64,000 nt of DNA from positions 124,001 to 188,000 of the forward strand of contig JAIUML010000001.1 of the NCBI GenBank assembly GCA_022565595.1, read 5' to 3'. Each line of letters starts with the position of its first letter. The stretch's first letter is position 1. The translations under genes were made by a program, and so were the position numbers. This DNA comes from Saccharospirillum sp. GTDB lineage: Bacteria > Pseudomonadota > Gammaproteobacteria > Pseudomonadales > Natronospirillaceae. Positions 1 through 8,764 of this stretch are shown here, piece after piece. The notes below the pieces were generated by a model. The model did not search any database. It was not told the DNA's origin and saw only the letters and a program-made list of their open reading frames with translations.

Positions 1-733
1 CAAACAGATTGCTGGCAACGACGACATCAAACCAGTCGGGGTGCATCACAAACTGAGCGGTCAGAATGTCGATGTGAAAGGAATCCACCTGAACATCCGG
101 GTACTGCCGGGACATGGCTTTTACATGTTCATCCCAATAGGGCATGGTGATGGAGATACCATTGGATTTGGTAGCCGACGTCAGTTTCTTGCGCGGGCGG
201 CTCTGGGCCAATTCATAGGCGTACTTCAACACCCGGTCAACACCGACTCGGGTCATGATCGTTTCCTGGATCACGATTTCACGTTCCGTACCCGCAAACA
301 TCTTGCCACCAACGCTCGAGTATTCGCCTTCCGTATTTTCACGCACCACAAAAAAGTCGATGTCACCCGGTTTCCGGTTTGCCAGCGGGCTGGGCACACC
401 GGGCATCAGCTTGACCGGCCGCAAGTTGATGTACTGATCAAACTCGCGCCGAAACTGCAAAATAGAGCCCCACAAGGAAATGTGGTCGGGTACGGCTTCC
501 GGCCAACCGACCGCACCATAGAAGATGGCATCCTGTCCCTTCAACTGCTCAAACCAGTCGTCCGGCATCATTTGCCCGTGTTCGAGGTAATAGTCGCAAT
601 TGGCGAAGTCGAAGGTCCGAGTAGTCAGCGGTACCGAAAACCTTTCGCACGCCGCTTCAAGGCAGCGTAGACCTTCTGGCATGACTTCCTTGCCGATACC
701 ATCTCCAGCGATGACTGCTATAGAATGAGACAT
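1..733 (-). CDS. tartrate dehydrogenase / D-malate dehydrogenase (decarboxylating), 3' end outside window
   Basis: The reverse strand encodes about 244 residues of the isocitrate/isopropylmalate dehydrogenase fold, starting MSHSIAVIAGDGIGKEVMPE, the nucleotide-binding start of this family. Later blocks include LQFRREFDQYINLRPVKLMPG, VVRENTEGEYSSVGG and TSATKSNG, which fit the tartrate/D-malate dehydrogenase branch (TtuC/DmlA) better than LeuB or Icd. The family oxidises (R)-malate or tartrate with NAD and a divalent metal in the cytoplasm. The start is well placed: GGAGGA lies a few bases upstream of ATG at 733. The gene runs off the left edge, so the metal-binding aspartates of the C-terminal half cannot be checked and the exact substrate is inferred. 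Confidence 0.85.
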   Translation of the reverse strand, partial: MSHSIAVIAGDGIGKEVMPEGLRCLEAACERFSVPLTTRTFDFANCDYYLEHGQMMPDDWFEQLKGQDAIFYGAVGWPEAVPDHISLWGSILQFRREFDQYINLRPVKLMPGVPSPLANRKPGDIDFFVVRENTEGEYSSVGGKMFAGTEREIVIQETIMTRVGVDRVLKYAYELAQSRPRKKLTSATKSNGISITMPYWDEHVKAMSRQYPDVQVDSFHIDILTAQFVMHPDWFDVVVASNLF

Positions 734-848
734 GGAAACTCCTCCGGATGTGGCAGAAATTGGGCTACCTTGTCAGCATAACCAAAATTGAAGGCAAGAC
801 GCCACTGTCGAATACCGCCAGGGTACCAAGATCACTGCCTATGGCAGT

Positions 849-1217
849 TCAAGAACTAAAAGGCGAGACAACCCCCAACACTACCAACGCGGCAATCGCT
901 GGAGCTGCTTGCACCCAGAAGATGGTGCGGCTGACTGTAGCTGCACCGTAAATACCAGCCACAACAACACAGCTCAGGAAGAAGACCAACACCGGTACAC
1001 CCGCCGCACCGAGCAGCAACCCCCAAGTCAAACCCGCAACCAGGAAGCCGTTGTACAAGCCCTGATTGGCTGCCAACACCTTAGTAATTTCAGCTTTTTC
1101 CTTACTGAGGCCGAATACCTTCCGACCGACAGGGGATGTCCACAAGAACATCTCCAATATCAGAAAACCCAGGTGCAGGAGAGCGACGACTACCACCAGA
1201 GCTTGGACAAAATACAT
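849..1217 (-). CDS. DUF1304 family small membrane protein
   Basis: A 122-residue, very hydrophobic protein with about four transmembrane helices. The first helix is MYFVQALVVVVALLHLGFLILEM, and the conserved block TSPVGRKVFGLSKEKA is followed by LAANQGLYNGFLVAGL. Length and this NQGxYNGF block are typical of the DUF1304 family, whose biochemical role is not known to me. It stands alone between the dehydrogenase gene and an intergenic region with a hairpin just upstream of its start. Function unassigned; family assignment fairly sure. Confidence 0.8.
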   Translation of the reverse strand: MYFVQALVVVVALLHLGFLILEMFLWTSPVGRKVFGLSKEKAEITKVLAANQGLYNGFLVAGLTWGLLLGAAGVPVLVFFLSCVVVAGIYGAATVSRTIFWVQAAPAIAALVVLGVVSPFSS

Positions 1218-1246
1218 AAGAAAACTCCTTTTTTAGAGGCTGTTCA

Positions 1247-1268
1247 GCGGACACAATTTAGTGTCCGC
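1247..1268. promoter_or_regulatory. perfect 8-bp inverted repeat upstream of the DUF1304 gene
   Basis: GCGGACAC, six bases AATTTA, then GTGTCCGC: a perfect dyad beginning 30 bp upstream of the start codon at 1217. There is no U-run, so it is not a convincing terminator. It could be an operator for a dimeric repressor or a 5'-UTR hairpin; the sequence alone does not decide. Confidence 0.4.
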
Positions 1269-1457
1269 ACCTCCCGTTAAATAGACAGACCCCCTTATTG
1301 TATTCCATGGACTATAGGAGGCACCACTCTCTACATTACTGCTACTGTTAGCACTACCCTGAAAAAACGTGATTTACCGATCTAAAGCATAGCGCCACCG
1401 ATGATGAAACCCGGCAGCTTTAACCCACAACCTGGACAACCAAGCACAGGACAATCA

Positions 1458-3254
1458 TCACAGCAACCAGTTTCGCATTTTGGTCACAAACAACTGTGCA
1501 TCGGTTAATGCACTTCGCTCTCGAATCAGCTCCACCAGAACATCTGGCCGGTCGGTGATGATATTGTCAACTCCCATGTCGATAAAGCGAGCCATATCAT
1601 CTCGCTGGTTGACTGTCCAAACGTGCAACTCCTGGCCAGAATGGTGCGTTTCAGCTACCGATGCAGCGTTAACTCGATTGTGTCGCAGCCCAAGAATATC
1701 GAAGCTCTCCCGGTGCAAAGGGCCAACGATAAACTGCGCAAGCAGAGTCGTTCTTAACGACGGTTCTAATCGCTTCACTTCATTTATAACCTTCGAGTCA
1801 GCAGCCGCAACGACAGTCCGCTCAAGGGCGTCTTCCTGTTGCAGTAGTTCAACGATATCCCGGGTAAGGGTCGGTGTGTCAGTATCGGGTTTTATATCGA
1901 CATAAAGCCCTACCCTGCCCTTTGTGATGGCAATTGCCTGCTGCAGAGTCAGTATCCGCTCACCTTCGAATTCAGGGGAAAACCAGAGACCGGCGTCAAT
2001 TTCGAGTGCTTCTTCGTAGGTGATATCGGAGATTTTGCCATCCAGACCGAAAATTCGCCTCATGTTGGCATCATGCCAAAGCACAGGAATGCCATCGGCC
2101 GTCATTCGAACATCGATTTCCACATAATCCGCACCATCGGCTATAGCCAGTTCGATCGCGCTGCGAGTATTTTCAGGTGCCATCATGGAGCTGCCGCGAT
2201 GGGCGGTCACGGAGACATTGTCCGTGAAGTCATGCGAATGCACGACCAGCCAACTCTGAGAAAGCGCCAACACAATCAACAAGACTTCTGCCGTCCAGGC
2301 AATAGGCCCAGCTTTTTGGCTTATTCGCAAAGACCGAGGGCCTCGATGCGCACCACTGACTCGTTCATGGATCGCATAAACCAGGGTGCTATAGGCTGCA
2401 ATCCCAAAAAAAGCCAGGGTCAGGGTAGACAGTGTATAAAGCCCGGCATAGAAAAGCATGATCGGTACCAAAAGATCCATATTCTGGGGCAACGCCTCCA
2501 GAATATGGCCGCCTACTACGCGGAACGCCAGTGTGACTGTGATCGGCACGATGACCACCGCAGCCAGACCACTCATCAAAGCGGCAAGAGCCGGTAGTCG
2601 CTGCTTTCGTGACAGTCGAATGCTATCGCCTAAGGCCACCTTGACTTCCTGGTTGTCGAGCACAACCAGCGGCACCGCAAGAATCCAGCGCAGGAAAAGC
2701 CACCCATTGACCGTAATTGCACCAAGTAGCATCGCCCCAGCAATACCGCCAAACCACCAGAGCTCCATGGGACGCACAAGCCGCAGGTAGTAGAGGTCAT
2801 AGGGCGAGAGGAAAAAGCTATAAAGCTGAACAATCGCGAGCAAAAACGGCAGTGTCACCAGCCAATGAGCAGCAACCTGAATAATGGTCAAAACCAGTAG
2901 CCGTACGAATTTTCGCGCCACACCCCAAAGCGCCCACAACACAATTCGGTACTCCGAACTCCCCTGAGTTGAGGCGATCAACAGCATGCCTGCCTGTTGC
3001 AATACAATAACCAATACGGCCAGTAGCGACGTAACGAAGAGCCAAATCAGCCCACCCCAGGAAGTCACAAACTGCAACAAACCACCGGTGGTAATGGCGC
3101 CTTCACCGGTAACTGGCTGCAACGCTGCCAGCGCCCAGGAAAAAACCGGAGCTAGAACGGAAAGCGCGATGCCCGCGAAGAACAGGTAAAAAATCAACAG
3201 GCCACGTCGGTGCTGAAGCAAAATAGCCAGTGTTTGCCGGACGAGTACAATCAT
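1458..3254 (-). CDS. membrane-anchored glycerophosphodiester phosphodiesterase
   Basis: A 598-residue two-part protein. Residues about 1-335 hold several hydrophobic helices of the glycerophosphodiesterase membrane domain. The C-terminal part is a GDPD barrel beginning VTAHRGSSMMAPENT, followed by GADYVEIDVRMTADGIPVLWHD and ending near VDNIITDRPD. The catalytic His of HRG and the second His of WHD, plus the Glu/Asp metal ligands of EIDV, are present. The family splits glycerophosphodiesters into glycerol-3-phosphate and an alcohol; here the barrel would be tethered to the inner membrane. The sulfatase-fold membrane protein gene lies 36 bp upstream on the same strand, so the two are probably co-transcribed and act on lipid head groups or an envelope polymer. 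Confidence 0.88.
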   Translation of the reverse strand: MIVLVRQTLAILLQHRRGLLIFYLFFAGIALSVLAPVFSWALAALQPVTGEGAITTGGLLQFVTSWGGLIWLFVTSLLAVLVIVLQQAGMLLIASTQGSSEYRIVLWALWGVARKFVRLLVLTIIQVAAHWLVTLPFLLAIVQLYSFFLSPYDLYYLRLVRPMELWWFGGIAGAMLLGAITVNGWLFLRWILAVPLVVLDNQEVKVALGDSIRLSRKQRLPALAALMSGLAAVVIVPITVTLAFRVVGGHILEALPQNMDLLVPIMLFYAGLYTLSTLTLAFFGIAAYSTLVYAIHERVSGAHRGPRSLRISQKAGPIAWTAEVLLIVLALSQSWLVVHSHDFTDNVSVTAHRGSSMMAPENTRSAIELAIADGADYVEIDVRMTADGIPVLWHDANMRRIFGLDGKISDITYEEALEIDAGLWFSPEFEGERILTLQQAIAITKGRVGLYVDIKPDTDTPTLTRDIVELLQQEDALERTVVAAADSKVINEVKRLEPSLRTTLLAQFIVGPLHRESFDILGLRHNRVNAASVAETHHSGQELHVWTVNQRDDMARFIDMGVDNIITDRPDVLVELIRERSALTDAQLFVTKMRNWLL

Positions 3255-3290
3255 ATCAAGGGCACCCTCTCGCAGGTCGACTCTCAGCGT

Positions 3291-5141
3291 CTACTGTATC
3301 GGTTCTATGTCGTTGGCCCTTTCTATTAGAGCCATACGTTCTCTCAAGGTCAGAAAAGGCGGGTCGTTTGTCTGAGCCAGTGAACCGAATATTCGCTCAG
3401 GATCGAATCGCCAAGTGGTACATCTGGCGCTCAATTCCGCGCAAGCCATTAAATGACCGGTTTCTCTAAGGAAGTACATCATGCCGGTGTAGGTATCAGC
3501 CACCATCAGATCGCGCGGCACGTCCGTATCAACCATCAAGCTGCGACCGATCATGTCACCACTCTGCTCGCCGAGTCCTACAGCATCGAGTATCGTCAGT
3601 GAAATGTCGATTTGGGCAACAATATGTTCGCGTTCGGCAAAGTCATCTACCGATCCATATATTGGCGGACGAATAGCAAGAGCACCTATATTGTTGTCCA
3701 ATGGTAATCTTTGGTGATCTGGGCGAACAAAGCCACCAGACTCATCCGATGTAAGAATGACCAGAGTGTCGTCGAGAATTCCGGCCGAGTGCAACTCATC
3801 GAGCAAGGCTTCAAGGCTTTGTTCCATTACACTCATGGCCTGTCGACGCGCCGTCTGTGGGGCAGCTATGGGCGTTGTATCTGGTTCCAGTTGTTTTGCG
3901 TCCGTATCGCTTCCAATGTCAAAAGGGTGATGGGTACCAACATTGAGCAAAGTCACCATCCATGGCTGCTTTTCTTCACCCAATTGACGTATCCGCTGGC
4001 CTATATTCTCGAAATAAACCCTATCTGGCGGTCCCCAGCCGACAGCATCCTCGTGAGTTGAGAAGGCATCAGCACCTGTAACATCCTCAAAACCTATGAG
4101 TGGCATAAAGCGTTGCTTGCCCATGTACTCTAAAGGTGCAGCCTGCCAGTAGGCTGTAAAGTAACCAGCTTTTCTAAGCTGTTCTGGCAGACAATCAACC
4201 CTTGCTCTCCCCTCGATTACGTCTGTCATCTTGGTAGATTGCCGATGCATATTCGGATAGGCGCCGCAAAGAATGGCAAAGGTTCCCCGATCGGTCTGTC
4301 GCTCCAGACTCAAGGCATTCAGGTAGGTACGAAAGCCGTACTCATTGAGCCGACGCTCCAGACTTTCAAGGGTAATCATCGGCTCCAGGCCATGAAATGC
4401 ACTGACTTCAGGAAAATATCCACCGGATAAACCCTCTATCATGATCAGCAGGACATTGGGTGATACAGCGATATCCGGCGCAGCAACCCGCTTATGGAAG
4501 AAAGGTGAATGGGTCATTTCCATCCCCGGCTCCTCAATAGTACTGCCGACAGCAACACTTACAGGAGCCAATACCGTCGCAGGCACTTGCGCAAGGCTAC
4601 TGGCAACAACATTGTTCCCGGGAGTGGTCAGGCTTTGGAACGCCTGCATATAAGCCAACACGGCCACTACCGCGCAAACCAGTAGCCCCCCTCGGGCTGG
4701 CGGCAACGTGGTGACCAGGGAACGGTGTACGCAGTGCAATAACCAGGCAAATGCCAGATAGGCTGGCAGGAGCAGCGAGTGCGCAGTGGCCAGGCTACCT
4801 ACTGCAAAAGTCGGATCGAATGCTCTACCAATCAGCGCAAGCCGAAACAATGTGCCATGCACAGTGAGATGAATGCTGGCCACAAAGCAGGCAACGCCTA
4901 GCAACCCGATGAATACGCCTCGCACCAGACCCGATGTAAAACAGAGCAGTACAGCGAGCAAAAATGCTCCAACAAGATCGCTTAACAAAGCCACAACAGG
5001 GTTCGGCCAGATACCACTTTGCAGGTTGAAGCTGGCACGAACGATCAGCAGCCATACCAGCGACAACAGCAGACTGATGGCGAAGGCCTTACTGCTAATT
5101 CCAGAAAAAAAATTGTAAGTGCTTTTATTAAAATGCATCAA
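3291..5141 (-). CDS. membrane sulfatase-superfamily protein (LtaS / phosphoglycerol-transferase-like)
   Basis: 616 residues: about five N-terminal transmembrane helices (residues about 20-190) and a large extracytoplasmic sulfatase/alkaline-phosphatase-fold domain. The domain starts NVLLIMIEGLSGGYFPE, where the Glu is a metal ligand. The likely nucleophile Thr lies in RQTDRGTFAILCGAYP. Further metal-site blocks are GTHHPFD and TSDESGG. This layout matches LtaS and phosphoethanolamine/phosphoglycerol transferases. In Gram-negatives such proteins modify periplasmic glucans or lipid head groups. Pairing with the downstream glycerophosphodiesterase suggests turnover of phosphoglycerol groups, but the substrate is inferred. 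Confidence 0.82.
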   Translation of the reverse strand: MMHFNKSTYNFFSGISSKAFAISLLLSLVWLLIVRASFNLQSGIWPNPVVALLSDLVGAFLLAVLLCFTSGLVRGVFIGLLGVACFVASIHLTVHGTLFRLALIGRAFDPTFAVGSLATAHSLLLPAYLAFAWLLHCVHRSLVTTLPPARGGLLVCAVVAVLAYMQAFQSLTTPGNNVVASSLAQVPATVLAPVSVAVGSTIEEPGMEMTHSPFFHKRVAAPDIAVSPNVLLIMIEGLSGGYFPEVSAFHGLEPMITLESLERRLNEYGFRTYLNALSLERQTDRGTFAILCGAYPNMHRQSTKMTDVIEGRARVDCLPEQLRKAGYFTAYWQAAPLEYMGKQRFMPLIGFEDVTGADAFSTHEDAVGWGPPDRVYFENIGQRIRQLGEEKQPWMVTLLNVGTHHPFDIGSDTDAKQLEPDTTPIAAPQTARRQAMSVMEQSLEALLDELHSAGILDDTLVILTSDESGGFVRPDHQRLPLDNNIGALAIRPPIYGSVDDFAEREHIVAQIDISLTILDAVGLGEQSGDMIGRSLMVDTDVPRDLMVADTYTGMMYFLRETGHLMACAELSARCTTWRFDPERIFGSLAQTNDPPFLTLRERMALIERANDIEPIQ

Positions 5142-5338
5142 TATTCGGCCAACCGGTGGTCAAGATTTTTATAGCTGAGCACAGTGTAGTTTTATGAACG
5201 AATTGTTTCGAGGATGCCATTGTGATAAAGCATCTTAAATAGCCAAATTTTATTGTAAAAGAGGCTCAATAAAGCCGATTAAAGCGCAGTAGCCATAGTC
5301 ACGAAACAGCAAACCCACTCATATCTGAAGGCCAACGG

Positions 5339-6607
5339 CTAATCCGCCGAGATGGACGCTTTTCGAACCTTTGCCAGATCTTCAGGCACATCCAATGCAA
5401 TCCTTGCACGCTCCAGCGCAAGACTGCTGTGGTCGCTAGCCACATCACGCATCTTTGCATCACCTATCATGGACAATGACTTCAACGCCTTCTGTAATCT
5501 GATACCAACTTCGACATGCCTGGCACCGTCACGGGAAATCACGGTAAAAGCGTCATCAAACATATCCCCCACCGAGATTAAAGGGACTCCAACTCGGCCA
5601 TATTTCGGCTCTCTTTCCTCCGGATTTGCTACTGGTTCACACCACAGGTGAAACAGTCTGACTAGCCTACCCACGATTTCGATTGCTGTGCCAGGATCAT
5701 TGATAGAAGGAGACAAAGCCCGCCCTGCAATCTCCGACAAAACGATCAGGCCAAATCTTGGGTCGTCGTCAAAGCGACGTTCGGGTCCAACCTGGAACGA
5801 TTCCAATATTTCTGTGTAGTCAAGTATTAGTGGCAATTCGTTTTCCATACTTACATAGGCCAGAGGCCGATCTGGTGTGGCGAAAGTTCCCGGCAACGCA
5901 GCTACAACGACAAGTGCTTCGACCCTCTCTGCCCAGGTCTGAAGCGCCGGAATATCAATGTGTTGCACATAACCCACCGTTGTTGCCATCAGTGGTCGTG
6001 CATCTGATTGAGTAAAGGCAAGTGAGGCGTTAAGGGTTGGTGCATCTCGCCGTCGCTTCAGAGCTTTACCAGCAGCCATTTCAACCTTGTCCATTGTTGA
6101 ACCTATGCGCCCGAGGCGAGCAATGCCATCAACCCATCGAACGAAGGTAAAAATAATAATACTGAATACAAGAGCGGTTAGAACGAAAAGGATGAAAAGC
6201 CCACCATCACCGAAGTAGCCATTCTTTACGGCAGTTATGGCCACGACGGAGAAGATAAAGGCTCCGACAAAGGCCGAAAGCGCGTTCTGAGAGGCATCGT
6301 CTGCAACCACCAACGTGAATGCCCTGGGTGTCGCTGTGCTACTTGCCGCAGCATAGGCAGACACCATTGATGCCACCGAAAAAGTGGCGATCACCAACAT
6401 GCTGGTTGCCATAATAGACAGCAGCTCCTCGATCGACTCTGAGGTAATTTCAGGGACGTACTGATCCAGCCTTGTTCTATCGAAAAGTTTTGCAACGAAG
6501 GCCGCGCCTATGGACAGTAAACACACCACCAAAGGACGCACCCAAAGCCGCTCTCGGAACTGATTAACCAGAAACTTGATTTGATCCCATGAAACCCTTG
6601 AGGTCAT
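5339..6607 (-). CDS. DUF2254 family membrane protein
   Basis: A 422-residue protein with four predicted transmembrane segments in the first 165 residues, including LVVCLLSIGAAFVAKLF and FIFSVVAITAVKNGYF, then a soluble domain. Blocks such as VASMVSAYAAASSTATPRAF, YVQHIDIPALQTWAE and ALSPSINDPGTAIEIVGRL are characteristic of DUF2254. The family has no established biochemical role that I know of. The gene stands alone, with about 200 bp of non-coding sequence on each side. Confidence 0.85.
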   Translation of the reverse strand: MTSRVSWDQIKFLVNQFRERLWVRPLVVCLLSIGAAFVAKLFDRTRLDQYVPEITSESIEELLSIMATSMLVIATFSVASMVSAYAAASSTATPRAFTLVVADDASQNALSAFVGAFIFSVVAITAVKNGYFGDGGLFILFVLTALVFSIIIFTFVRWVDGIARLGRIGSTMDKVEMAAGKALKRRRDAPTLNASLAFTQSDARPLMATTVGYVQHIDIPALQTWAERVEALVVVAALPGTFATPDRPLAYVSMENELPLILDYTEILESFQVGPERRFDDDPRFGLIVLSEIAGRALSPSINDPGTAIEIVGRLVRLFHLWCEPVANPEEREPKYGRVGVPLISVGDMFDDAFTVISRDGARHVEVGIRLQKALKSLSMIGDAKMRDVASDHSSLALERARIALDVPEDLAKVRKASISAD

Positions 6608-6793
6608 TTCTATTTCCTTGTGGGAGTCTGCTTAGCGCAGTTCAGCGCAGCCAACGCCTTTGATTGGCCCAGCAAGATCGCGAGTCACTGTTACCCTTTC
6701 AGTTTGTGCGAAGGTGAAAGCGCAGTCAGTGCGGTGTCGAACCCATTTATCAACCGATTTGGCCCAAGCCGGCCAAGTACAAATCGGATTACA

Positions 6794-7075
6794 TCAATCC
6801 GACCGGCGGCTTAGTCGAATTGCCAGATAAGTTGATATGGCCAACAACCAGGCCATGCCCACTATCATCCAGAGCCAACCAATGCTCTGGCCTTCGGCAA
6901 GACGAATGTAACCCAGCAGTGTCCACCAGGTGGGCAGTGGTGCAGCTAGCCAGTAGCCGGGAAAAGGCACCAGGGCCAATAGCAACAGGAGTAAAAACGC
7001 ATCGTTGCGCCGGCGTTGGTATTCGGCGCAAATCAGGCTGCGCCACAAACGAAGTGTGACCACAGTTGAGTTCAA
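6794..7075 (-). CDS. small two-helix membrane protein, unrecognised
   Basis: 93 residues with two hydrophobic stretches, FLLLLLLALVPFPGYWLAAPL and GWLWMIVGMAWLLAISTYLAI, and a basic tail RLSRRSD. I chose a TTG start at 7075 because it overlaps the stop of the preceding small gene as TTGA, a translational-coupling arrangement, and because the longer alternative frame gives a non-membrane, low-complexity protein. I do not recognise the family. Position directly downstream of the nucleoside-recognition protein suggests it belongs to the same transcript. Confidence 0.6.
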   Translation of the reverse strand: MNSTVVTLRLWRSLICAEYQRRRNDAFLLLLLLALVPFPGYWLAAPLPTWWTLLGYIRLAEGQSIGWLWMIVGMAWLLAISTYLAIRLSRRSD

Positions 7076-7215
7076 GAGGCCTCCCCGAGTCGATGGCCCA
7101 GGTGACGCGGAGCCAGCAATTCAACAAGGTAGGCCGATACCAGAATCCAAACCAATTGCACCAGGGTGATCCACAGCAGCGTCAAAGGCGACTGCAGTGC
7201 TGCTTCAGTTAACAA
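7072..7215 (-). CDS. 47-residue membrane peptide, coupled to the next gene
   Basis: A short frame starting TTG at 7215 encodes (M)LTEAALQSPLTLLWITLV and then QLVWILVSAYLVELLAPRH before ending LGHRLGEAS. It has one long hydrophobic helix and a basic C-terminal tail. Its TGA overlaps the TTG start of the following 93-residue gene (TTGA), and it starts about 30 bp after the stop of the nucleoside-recognition gene. No strong ribosome-binding site is visible, so the start is uncertain. The tight packing and membrane character argue that it is real. Confidence 0.5.
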   Translation of the reverse strand: MLTEAALQSPLTLLWITLVQLVWILVSAYLVELLAPRHLGHRLGEAS

Positions 7216-7246
7216 TAGTAGAAACCGATCAGTTCATGATTCAATG

Positions 7247-8209
7247 CTATTCGACCCGACTGAACCGACGGTCGAGAAACGACAAGGGTATTCGCGCAAG
7301 AATCCCGATCACCACAAAGGAAAACAACAAACGCGCCCAAAGAATGGCGGATAAATCCGCACCCAACAGCATTATCAACAGGGTGTCTTCAATCAGGCTG
7401 TGACAGAGCCCGAGAAAACTGACCGCCAACAGCGCATCCCTGGGCGTGAGTTTGCCGGTTCTGGCTTCCTGGATCAGCAGACCAGCGCCAAAGCTCACCC
7501 CCAGCATCACACCGATGACGATGGTATTGGCGGCTTCACGACCTATACCAAGCAACCTCAACGCCGGGAACAGCAGTGCATGTAATAAGCGCTCGACCCC
7601 TATGCGGCGCAGCAGCTTGAGCAAGGTGATCAGCGCCAGAATGACGAAGAAAATGCCCGCCAGGGTTTGCCCCTGGACCAGAGCCCAGCCCAACAGGCTA
7701 ACTTCCTGATAGTCTGGCTGCCAGGCCAGCTCATTGCTTTGCTGCAGCCAGCCCCCGGCCTGATATACCCGATGCAGAATCCAGGCAAGCACCAGTGCGC
7801 CACCAACCCGCAGCAAGATGGTCAGCCACCATGGCGCTCCTACCTTGCGGGCAACAGCGCCTTCCATGGGTATGGCGTGGCCGACAATCATCAGGGTACC
7901 CAGCACACTCACCTGGGCGACGGTCAGAGTCTCGGTTCGGGCCACTTCAAAAAACAGCACCATCCCGGTGTAGATATTGGTCAACAAGGTGGCGGCCCAA
8001 ACGATGCCCAGGGATTCAGGCAAGCCCAGGCTCGACATCAAAGGTGCCAGCAATGCGCCCAGCCACTGGGTGAAACCAAGCAGCTCAAGCGCTTTCACGA
8101 TGATCAGGGTGGGTACCATGATCTTCAGCAGGGTCCAGTAGACAAGGGCGGTCTGCTTGAGGGTATTAATGGTCGGGGTCTTCAGGATGTAGTACAGCCG
8201 GGTCAACAT
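7247..8209 (-). CDS. nucleoside-recognition (Gate) domain membrane protein
   Basis: 320 residues, about eight transmembrane helices in two similar halves. Characteristic motifs are LGLPESLGIVWAATLLTNIY in the first half and GREAANTIVIGVMLGVSFGAG plus LSFLGLCHSLIEDTLLI in the second half. These match the nucleoside-recognition/SpmA-B-like Gate family, also found in concentrative nucleoside transporters and FeoB. A transport role is likely but the substrate is unknown. Two small membrane-protein genes follow closely on the same strand. Confidence 0.8.
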   Translation of the reverse strand: MLTRLYYILKTPTINTLKQTALVYWTLLKIMVPTLIIVKALELLGFTQWLGALLAPLMSSLGLPESLGIVWAATLLTNIYTGMVLFFEVARTETLTVAQVSVLGTLMIVGHAIPMEGAVARKVGAPWWLTILLRVGGALVLAWILHRVYQAGGWLQQSNELAWQPDYQEVSLLGWALVQGQTLAGIFFVILALITLLKLLRRIGVERLLHALLFPALRLLGIGREAANTIVIGVMLGVSFGAGLLIQEARTGKLTPRDALLAVSFLGLCHSLIEDTLLIMLLGADLSAILWARLLFSFVVIGILARIPLSFLDRRFSRVE

Positions 8210-8445
8210 GGCAAAGCTCGAGAATCCTTATGGAGGCACCATTCTAAGGCGTCATTACCTCATATTTCGTTTGATTGCGCCATTCTGGATAATAATAGGC
8301 GTTTATGCTGGATCCTGAGAAATATTATGCACTTTGATCGTCTGGACCTTCGCATCATGGATTGCCAATCATAGCTCAGCGCATACCCAAACCGGCGAGA
8401 TGCACTATCTTTACTTCACCAGCCTTTCATCGCGAGATCGAAATA

Positions 8446-8679
8446 ATGACACACTACAAGATCGTGGACGTTATTGACCAACCTAAGACCGAAGCCGGCC
8501 TGATGTTGTATGAGGTCACCATCGAAGACATGAGCGGGAACCTGACCACAACGACAATCACCACCCTACCGGGTCAATTCAGAGAGGTGATAGCGGCACA
8601 GTACCCTGACGCAAAAATCACCTACTCCTTTGATACCTCCGGCATGGATGAGTTCCTGGATCCAGAGCAGGACCAATAA
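8446..8679 (+). CDS. 77-residue hypothetical protein
   Basis: Encodes MTHYKIVDVIDQPKTEAGLM and ends SGMDEFLDPEQDQ; small, acidic, with alternating short beta-like stretches (GLMLYEVTIEDMSGNLTTTT). No signal peptide or membrane helix. I prefer the ATG at 8446 because the upstream extension is low in coding character. No clear Shine-Dalgarno sequence is present. I do not recognise the family. It lies 85 bp upstream of the S1-domain protein on the same strand and may share its transcript. Confidence 0.6.
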   Translation: MTHYKIVDVIDQPKTEAGLMLYEVTIEDMSGNLTTTTITTLPGQFREVIAAQYPDAKITYSFDTSGMDEFLDPEQDQ

Positions 8680-8764
8680 GAGTATCTGCTGGCCGCGGCT
8701 GTACAGTGTGCCGGCGGCGCCCCTATACTTCCCCCTTTCGCGACTCGACAGGTTTATTCCCAGC

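Noticed and set aside
41-670. 209-codon plus-strand frame at the left edge
   Set aside because: The reverse strand encodes a clear tartrate/malate dehydrogenase; the plus frame has no recognisable protein.
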